NCBI GenBank assembly: GCA_024640485.1
Contig: JAHEEY010000071.1
Coordinates: forward strand, 1-13,536
Direction: 5' to 3'
Source: Chloroflexota bacterium
GTDB lineage: Bacteria; Chloroflexota; Anaerolineae; Promineifilales; Promineifilaceae
Length of the DNA: 13,536 bases
Part shown: piece after piece, positions 7,101 to 11,096 of the stretch
Layout of the letters: the number at the start of each line of letters is the position of its first letter
Numbering within the stretch: the stretch's first letter is position 1
The notes under the pieces: model-generated
What the model was told of the DNA's origin: nothing
Seen by the model: only the letters and a program-made list of their open reading frames with translations
The model's database searches: none
Translations under genes and position numbers: made by a program

Positions 7101-10100
7101 GGGCCAGGCAGGCCAGCAGATGAGTTTCGAGATCGCCCTGGTCGATTGGGAAGCCGATCCAGTGCCCAACCAGCCGGTGGATGTGGAAATTGTCGAACGT
7201 CGCTGGTACAGCGTTCAGGAAGAAAACGAACAGGGGCAGACCATTTGGAAAACCACCGTGGAAGAGATCCCGGTGTTGAAGGATGAAAAAGTAACCGTCG
7301 ACAGCCAGGGACGGGCTCAACTCTCCTTTACCCCGCCGAAGGGGGGCGTCTACCGCGCCTACATCACCGCCCGCGGCCGGCTGGGAGGCGAGGCGGTTTC
7401 CTCGGCTGACGTCTGGGTGTCAGGGAGCGAATATGTCTCCTGGCGCCGGCTCAACGATCACAGCTTTGAGCTCGTCGCCGACGCTGACAGCTACCGCCCC
7501 GGCGACACCGCCGAAATTCTCATCGCCTCTCCTTTCCAGGGTCCAGCCCATGCCCTGGTGACCGTGGAGCGCGGGCATATCAAGCAGTATGAAACCATCT
7601 TGCTGAACAGCAACTCAACCCTCTACTACCTGCCCATCACTGGCGAAATGGCCCCCAACGTGTTTGTCTCGGTGATGGTGATGAAGGGGGTGGATGCCAA
7701 CAACCCCGTCCCCGATTTTAAAGTGGGGATGACCCAATTTACCGTGGAGCGGGAAGAACAGGAGTTGAGCGTGGTCCTGACTCCCGATCGGACCACCGCT
7801 GGCCCCGGAGATGAGGTCACTTATACCATTATGGTGAAGGATAACGCCGGCCAGCCGGTAGACGCCGAAGTCTCCCTGGCGCTGGTCGATCTGGCTGCCC
7901 TCTCCTTGGCGGAACCCAACGCTCCCAACATCCTGGATTACTTCTATTCCAACCGTTGGCTCAGTGTTAACACCGCTCTGATGCTCACCCGCCTCATGGA
8001 CGCCCTCAACCTGGAGCTTGAAGCCCAGATGAAGGGCGGCGGCGGCGGCGGCGGCGACATGGGCATCCTCACGGTGCGTGAGGATTTCCCCGACACCGCC
8101 TACTGGGAGGGCCAGGTGCAGACCGGGCCTGACGGCGAAACCACGGTGACAATCACCTTGCCCGACAGCCTCACCACCTGGCGCATGGATGCCCGGGCGG
8201 TGACCCTGGACACCAAGGTGGGGCAGTCTACCTCTGATATCGTCACCACCCTGCCGCTGCTGGTCAGCCCCAATACCCCTCGCTTCTTCGTGGCCGGCGA
8301 CAGCGCCGTGGTCGGCACCGCCGTCCACAACAACAGCAGCCAGGAGCTGGAAGCCACCGTCACCCTGGAAGCGGAAGGGGTGACCCTGGACAGCCCGCCG
8401 ACCCAGCTGATTACCATCCCTGCCGGACAGCAGGCGTTGGTAGAGTGGTCTCTACGGGTGAATGATGTCGGCCGGGTCGACTTTGTCTTCAGCGCCAGCA
8501 GCGGCCCCTACGCGGATGCCAGCCGGCCTTCACTGGGCACCCTGGAGGGCCAGGGTATCCCGGTTTACAAATACCAGGTACCGGAGACTGTAGGCACCGC
8601 CGGCCAGCTGCTGGAAGGGGGCGCCGTGGTAGAATCCATCGGCCTGCCCATCTTCCCCGGCTATGAACTGACCGAAGGGGAGCTGACTGTGAAAATCGCT
8701 CCCTCGCTGGCTGCCGCTATGACCGGCGGCCTGGATTATCTGGCCCACTATCCCTACGAATGCACCGAGCAGATCGTCTCCCGCTTCCTGCCCAACGTTC
8801 TCACCACCCGGGCCCTCAAAGCCGCTGGTCTGAGCGACCCTGAGCTAGAAGCAAACCTGGAAGAGCAGGTCAACATCGCCCTGCAGCGGCTTTACAACCG
8901 GCAGCGGGCTGACGGCGGCTGGCCCTGGTGGGACGGCCCTGAGACCGATACCCTGGTCACCGCCTACGTGGTCCAGGCACTGTTGGAAGCCCGCTACAGC
9001 GGCTACCTGATCAGTGACGGCGTCCTGCAGCAGGGTATCAGCTATCTGGAAGATCATCTGTCTGAAGTGGATGGGCTGAGTGGACGTTTCAAGGACAACC
9101 GGCAGGCATTCTTGCTGTACGTGCTGGCCAAAGCCGACAGAATGCCCACCGGAGAGATCAGCCAGCTGTACGCCCGCCGTGCCTCCCTGGATCTATATGC
9201 CCAGGGTTATCTGGCCCAGGCCATCCGGCTGATCGATTCCGGCGATCCCAGATTGGATACGTTGGCCTCCGACTTCATCAGCGCCGCGGCCCTGTCAGCC
9301 AGCGGCGCCAGCTGGGAGGAAGCGGAGCGGGACTACTGGAATTGGAATTCCGATACCCGCACCACCGCTATCATCCTCGACACCTTGATCAAGATCGATC
9401 CGCAGAACCCGATCGTGGCCAACGGCGTCCGTTGGCTGATGGCACACCGAACCGACGGCCGTTGGGCCAGTACCCAGGAGACCGCCTGGACCTTGATGTC
9501 TCTCACCGATTGGATGGTCATATCGGGCGAACTGGAGGCGGACTACCAGTACGAGGTTGCTCTCAACGGGCAGCTGCGCGGCAGCGGCGCCGCCAATGGC
9601 GACACCCTGCGTGACAGCTGGCAGATGAAGGTAGAGGTGACCGATCTGTTCACCGACCGGCTGAACCGGCTGGCCATCGGCCGCAGCGAAGGCCCCGGCA
9701 ACCTGTACTACACCACCCACCTGGAGCTGTCGCTGCCGGTGTCGGAAGTGCAGGCGCTCGATCAAGGGGTGATCATCTCCCGGGCCTACTACGATCCCGA
9801 TAATCGCCAGACCCCGGTTACCGAAATGGCGCAGGGAGACACCTTCCTGGCCCGGCTGACCCTGGTCCTGGCCAAAAGCCGCCACAATCTGATTATCGAA
9901 GATTTCTTGCCAGCCGGCCTGGAGGCGGTCGACACCTCCCTCAAGACCAGCCAGCAGCTGGGCGCTCCGGAGCGTTACGACCGAGACGAGATCTTTAATC
10001 AGGGAATGGGCTGGTGGTACTTCGATCATGTGGAGCTGCGGGACGAGAAAGTGGTCATCTCCGCCGACTACCTGCCGGCGGGTACCTACGAGTACGTCTA

Positions 10101-10227
10101 CCTGGTCCGCGCCAGCACCCCCGGCGAGTTCCAGGTCATCCCGCCCACCGCCCAGGAGTTCTACTTCCCCGAGGTCTACGGCCGCGGCGATGGTTCCCTC
10201 TTCGTGGTGAAGCCTCGAGAGGATTAG
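4123..10227 (+). CDS. Alpha-2-macroglobulin family lipoprotein with N-terminal Ig-like domains and intact thioester
   Basis: This 2034-residue protein is a bacterial alpha-2-macroglobulin, a surface trap that is thought to cage attacking proteases and bind them covalently through an internal thioester. A lipoprotein signal ends IISGGC with Cys22 as the likely lipidated residue; Ser at -3 is less common than Leu. A Pro/Thr-rich tether covers roughly 28-90. Four Big_5-like Ig domains follow (about 92-505), three of them with the hallmark phrase F-x-x-P-M-D. The MG2 strand TDRPIYRPGQ is at 747-756. The presumed bait-region stretch lies near 1255-1320 and contains seven glycines (1305-1311). The A2M motif YWEGQVQTGPDG begins at 1327. 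The thioester CTEQ is Cys1547 to Gln1550. The alpha-toroid motif GGWPWW is at 1598-1603, and a receptor-binding-like beta domain forms the C-terminus. E. coli YfhM, at about 1650 residues, is shorter; the extra length is mostly the Ig-like block. PBP1C is encoded nearby. Confidence 0.95.
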   Translation: MRSKRTLFLILLIGVLIISGGCRKKEDEPTPTKPALAPTAIATTVPKPVLPEGSETALPSPTVKPTATALPTPTLTSLGLAPLGDDTPLSPEIIGRSPGVGAEIPLDGFVELYFDQPMDEASTSAALQLLDADGTAVDGDISWPQPRILRFKPRRTLKPNSSYSAILAATAKSADGVPLLDGLTLTFNSIGDLTVSQVSPVPNVSEVAVDSAITVIFNRPVVPLLAAQDQASLPNPLQTTPAISGQGEWINTSVYLFRPDQPLIGRSRYTATVLAQVVNEISASGAVMAQDYNWAFTATAPTYRYLSLVNWVDSPQDYFPNLLADQPFQIYFEQPMDPASTEAAISMVPDSGAAASFVFDWDKSFTSVVFTPTQQFELGADYTLRLSDSARSAYGGQLYQELVWHATTVYPPAVRATDPGNGRTQSRFINEFRLDFASPMDGESLEGKVIFSPELSGDGEGRYDTWDWSLHFYGLAPSTRYTVQILPGMQDPYGNEISERQTLSFTTAPYSPMASFNFPGQLAMYRAGGSTAAWVNYHNVNQMRVNLYTLSLQQFASLLYSYNPSDYRPAAADQIWSQTKDVSADLNVNAYQRFDMLDAGGAPLAPGYYFLTLNSPQVPADSVNLQAQPILLANANVALKTTANEAMIWLTDINNGAPVADVPVVFYDQMFNELFRQRTDANGLVYRDDLTLEVGYQAFYYAVTEDPTGAHFGMAISGWNDGVRPEDFGIYTDFYMQPGEPTSYVYTDRPIYRPGQEVFIKGVVRLNDDLVYSLPKYQTVDVSIASFDETIFDQAVPLNKFGTFDISLALDNEAALGSYYISVIVDEKWIGSGTFNVAEYRKPTFLVNVEAAETDLLAGDTIDLNVDAQFFSGGSVVGGDVEYSVYASDYTFRPGGNLSRYSFKSESRDETYSDYYYFDYNPSTLVTSGSGQTGSDGRLTLRIPAELSDEDGSRTFSIEATVTDVAGNAVSGRTDVIVHRSTVYPGIRPDQYVGQAGQQMSFEIALVDWEADPVPNQPVDVEIVERRWYSVQEENEQGQTIWKTTVEEIPVLKDEKVTVDSQGRAQLSFTPPKGGVYRAYITARGRLGGEAVSSADVWVSGSEYVSWRRLNDHSFELVADADSYRPGDTAEILIASPFQGPAHALVTVERGHIKQYETILLNSNSTLYYLPITGEMAPNVFVSVMVMKGVDANNPVPDFKVGMTQFTVEREEQELSVVLTPDRTTAGPGDEVTYTIMVKDNAGQPVDAEVSLALVDLAALSLAEPNAPNILDYFYSNRWLSVNTALMLTRLMDALNLELEAQMKGGGGGGGDMGILTVREDFPDTAYWEGQVQTGPDGETTVTITLPDSLTTWRMDARAVTLDTKVGQSTSDIVTTLPLLVSPNTPRFFVAGDSAVVGTAVHNNSSQELEATVTLEAEGVTLDSPPTQLITIPAGQQALVEWSLRVNDVGRVDFVFSASSGPYADASRPSLGTLEGQGIPVYKYQVPETVGTAGQLLEGGAVVESIGLPIFPGYELTEGELTVKIAPSLAAAMTGGLDYLAHYPYECTEQIVSRFLPNVLTTRALKAAGLSDPELEANLEEQVNIALQRLYNRQRADGGWPWWDGPETDTLVTAYVVQALLEARYSGYLISDGVLQQGISYLEDHLSEVDGLSGRFKDNRQAFLLYVLAKADRMPTGEISQLYARRASLDLYAQGYLAQAIRLIDSGDPRLDTLASDFISAAALSASGASWEEAERDYWNWNSDTRTTAIILDTLIKIDPQNPIVANGVRWLMAHRTDGRWASTQETAWTLMSLTDWMVISGELEADYQYEVALNGQLRGSGAANGDTLRDSWQMKVEVTDLFTDRLNRLAIGRSEGPGNLYYTTHLELSLPVSEVQALDQGVIISRAYYDPDNRQTPVTEMAQGDTFLARLTLVLAKSRHNLIIEDFLPAGLEAVDTSLKTSQQLGAPERYDRDEIFNQGMGWWYFDHVELRDEKVVISADYLPAGTYEYVYLVRASTPGEFQVIPPTAQEFYFPEVYGRGDGSLFVVKPRED
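4396..5637 (+). repeat. Four tandem Big_5 Ig-like domains encoded in the macroglobulin gene
   Basis: Residues of roughly 92-190, 193-301, 303-405 and 412-505 share one pattern: an opening with Ser-Pro or Asp-Pro near the start, a strand ending in a phrase such as ELYFDQPMD, IYFEQPMDP or LDFASPMDG, and a closing phrase such as LTFNS or LSFTT. Domain 2 has the divergent form FNRPVVP. The DNA copies are diverged, so this is an old protein-domain repeat and not a recent DNA duplication. The block probably extends the trap away from the membrane, which is inference. Confidence 0.75.
8035..8055 (+). repeat. (GGC)7 tract encoding seven glycines
   Basis: Seven consecutive identical GGC codons encode Gly1305-1311, between a predicted helix rich in Leu and Glu and the A2M domain motif. 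Similar glycine-rich loops occur at this place in other bacterial macroglobulins, where the chain must be flexible. The use of one codon throughout makes the tract a candidate for replication slippage in steps of three bases, which would keep the frame. Confidence 0.85.
8761..8772 (+). other. Thioester motif codons (CTEQ) of the macroglobulin
   Basis: These four codons encode Cys1547-Thr-Glu-Gln1550 in the context YPYECTEQIVSRFLPN. In macroglobulins with the C-x-E-Q signature the Cys and Gln side chains form the reactive thioester that captures proteases covalently. Some bacterial paralogues have lost it; this one retains it. Confidence 0.9.
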
Positions 10228-10246
10228 GGCCGCCGCCTGCAAAAAC

Positions 10247-10300
10247 AAAGAAGCGCCCTGGTCAGGTAGGTTGATCCTCCTGGCCAGGGCGCCTGTCTTT
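10247..10300. terminator. Bidirectional intrinsic terminator between convergent genes
   Basis: GCGCCCTGGTCAGG (10253-10266) pairs with CCTGGCCAGGGCGC (10279-10292) over 14 positions with a single G-U wobble. Inner AGG/CCT pairs (10268-10270 with 10276-10278) leave a five-base loop and one bulged T. Outside the stem, AAAGA (10247-10251) can pair with TCTTT (10296-10300). Read on the minus strand, the stem is followed by a tract in which 10 of 12 bases are T (10252-10241), so it should terminate the hydrolase transcript well. On the plus strand the T tract is weaker (TGTCTTT). It lies 25 bases past the macroglobulin stop and 21 bases past the hydrolase stop. Confidence 0.85.
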
Positions 10301-10313
10301 AGAGCGAAGGCGC

Positions 10314-10958
10314 TTACCCCTCCATCGGCAGGATCGCCACCGGTACCGGTGACAGCTCCTTAAACCGCTCGGTATCTTCCATCCCCCCGATCCCACGGCC
10401 GACATGCATCGGCACCGCCACTTTGGGCTTGAGGGTAACCACCGCCGACACCGCCTCTTCAGCGGTCATCACGTAGGTGCCGCTTACCGGCAGCAGCGCG
10501 ACCTCACATTCGATTGCGGCCATTTCTGGGATCGGGTCGGTATCGCCGGCGTAATAGATCCGCTGGCCGTCGACCGTGAGTACGAAGCCGACGAATCCCG
10601 CCGCCTGGGGATGGAACGGATTGCCCGGGCTGCGGAACTTGGTGAGGTTGTAGGCCGGCACCACCTGCACTGGAATCCCTTTGACTGTCACCGAGTCGCC
10701 CGGCTTCACGATCTCCACCGGCCCCGGCAGCTTCTCGGCCGCGGCAGCCACAGCTACGATCACTGTTTCTTCGCCCCGCAGCTTGGCCACGTCTTCCGGC
10801 GAGCAGTGGTCCCGGTGATCATGGCTGATCAGGATCAAGTCTGCCTGGGGGCCCTCCGTCACCTGCCACGGATCGATGTAAATCTGCAGCCCGTTCCCCT
10901 CAATGCGGAAACTGGCATGTCCTAACCAATGGATATTCGCTACACGTTCGTTGCTCAT
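10314..10958 (-). CDS. Metallo-beta-lactamase-fold metal-dependent hydrolase (UPF0173/UlaG-like)
   Basis: This 214-residue cytoplasmic protein has the MBL fold. It opens IHWLGHASFRIEG and carries the metal-binding signature SHDHRDH, with His46, His48, Asp50 and His51. AGDTD supplies the bridging Asp139, and PMHVG supplies His185 near the end. The compact length and the WLGHASF opening resemble UPF0173 or UlaG-like hydrolases rather than true beta-lactamases or glyoxalases. The substrate is unknown; related enzymes act on phosphodiester, lactone or ester bonds. The ATG at 10958-10956 has AAAGGAG ending eight bases upstream; a TTG directly in front of it is a possible start one codon longer. 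It lies between the macroglobulin and pbpC genes on the opposite strand, with its own candidate promoter and a strong terminator, so it seems to be a separate transcription unit. Confidence 0.9.
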   Translation of the reverse strand: MSNERVANIHWLGHASFRIEGNGLQIYIDPWQVTEGPQADLILISHDHRDHCSPEDVAKLRGEETVIVAVAAAAEKLPGPVEIVKPGDSVTVKGIPVQVVPAYNLTKFRSPGNPFHPQAAGFVGFVLTVDGQRIYYAGDTDPIPEMAAIECEVALLPVSGTYVMTAEEAVSAVVTLKPKVAVPMHVGRGIGGMEDTERFKELSPVPVAILPMEG

Positions 10959-10981
10959 CAAGAAATCTCCTTTCTTAATTG

Positions 10982-10987
10982 ATTATA
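10982..10987 (-). promoter_or_regulatory. -10 element (TATAAT) for the MBL-fold hydrolase gene
   Basis: Read on the minus strand this is a perfect TATAAT, 23 bases upstream of the start codon. The predicted transcript start is near 10975, which leaves a short leader containing the AAAGGAG ribosome binding site. The -35 position (11005-11010, reading TCATGG) matches the consensus poorly and lies inside the 14-base palindrome, so this promoter may depend on a bound factor. Confidence 0.5.
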
Positions 10988-11003
10988 CATGAAGTGGCTG
11001 CTG

Positions 11004-11017
11004 CCCATGATCATGGG
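11004..11017. promoter_or_regulatory. Perfect 14-bp palindrome, candidate operator
   Basis: CCCATGATCATGGG is its own reverse complement over all 14 bases. It covers the -35 position of the minus-strand hydrolase promoter and lies about 80 bases upstream of pbpC, in the only intergenic space between these divergent genes. Perfect two-fold symmetry over the -35 region is what a dimeric regulator site would look like. A palindrome of this length is expected roughly once by chance in a window of this size, so its location is the main support. Confidence 0.35.
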
Positions 11018-11081
11018 GCGGGCAAATTGGTGAAAAGTGCCCCAATCGAATCAGAAACGTGGGGCTGTTCGATGTCGCGGT

Positions 11082-11090
11082 TGGTATACT
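11082..11090 (+). promoter_or_regulatory. Candidate extended -10 promoter placed for a leaderless pbpC mRNA
   Basis: TGGTATACT fits the extended -10 form TGn plus TATAAT with one mismatch. The hexamer is 11085-11090, so transcription would begin at about 11097, exactly the A of the pbpC ATG. No Shine-Dalgarno-like sequence lies in the 20 bases before that ATG. No good -35 is seen, which extended -10 promoters can tolerate. Confidence 0.4.
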
Positions 11091-11096
11091 ACCAGC

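Noticed and set aside
6550..8328. Two open frames over 230 codons on the minus strand (6550-7320 and 7615-8328)
   Set aside because: Both are antisense shadows of the macroglobulin gene with Gly/His/Asp-rich nonsense-like composition and no family motif.
9295..10248. 317-codon open frame on the minus strand inside the macroglobulin gene
   Set aside because: It mirrors the codon bias of the macroglobulin gene. The product is rich in Gly, Val and Gln without domain signatures, and the plus-strand frame is certain.
11037..11096. In-frame GTG start for pbpC giving a 20-residue extension
   Set aside because: It would put a polar, motif-free stretch before the basic residues and membrane segment, and its upstream sequence is a poor ribosome binding site. 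Kept only as an alternative.
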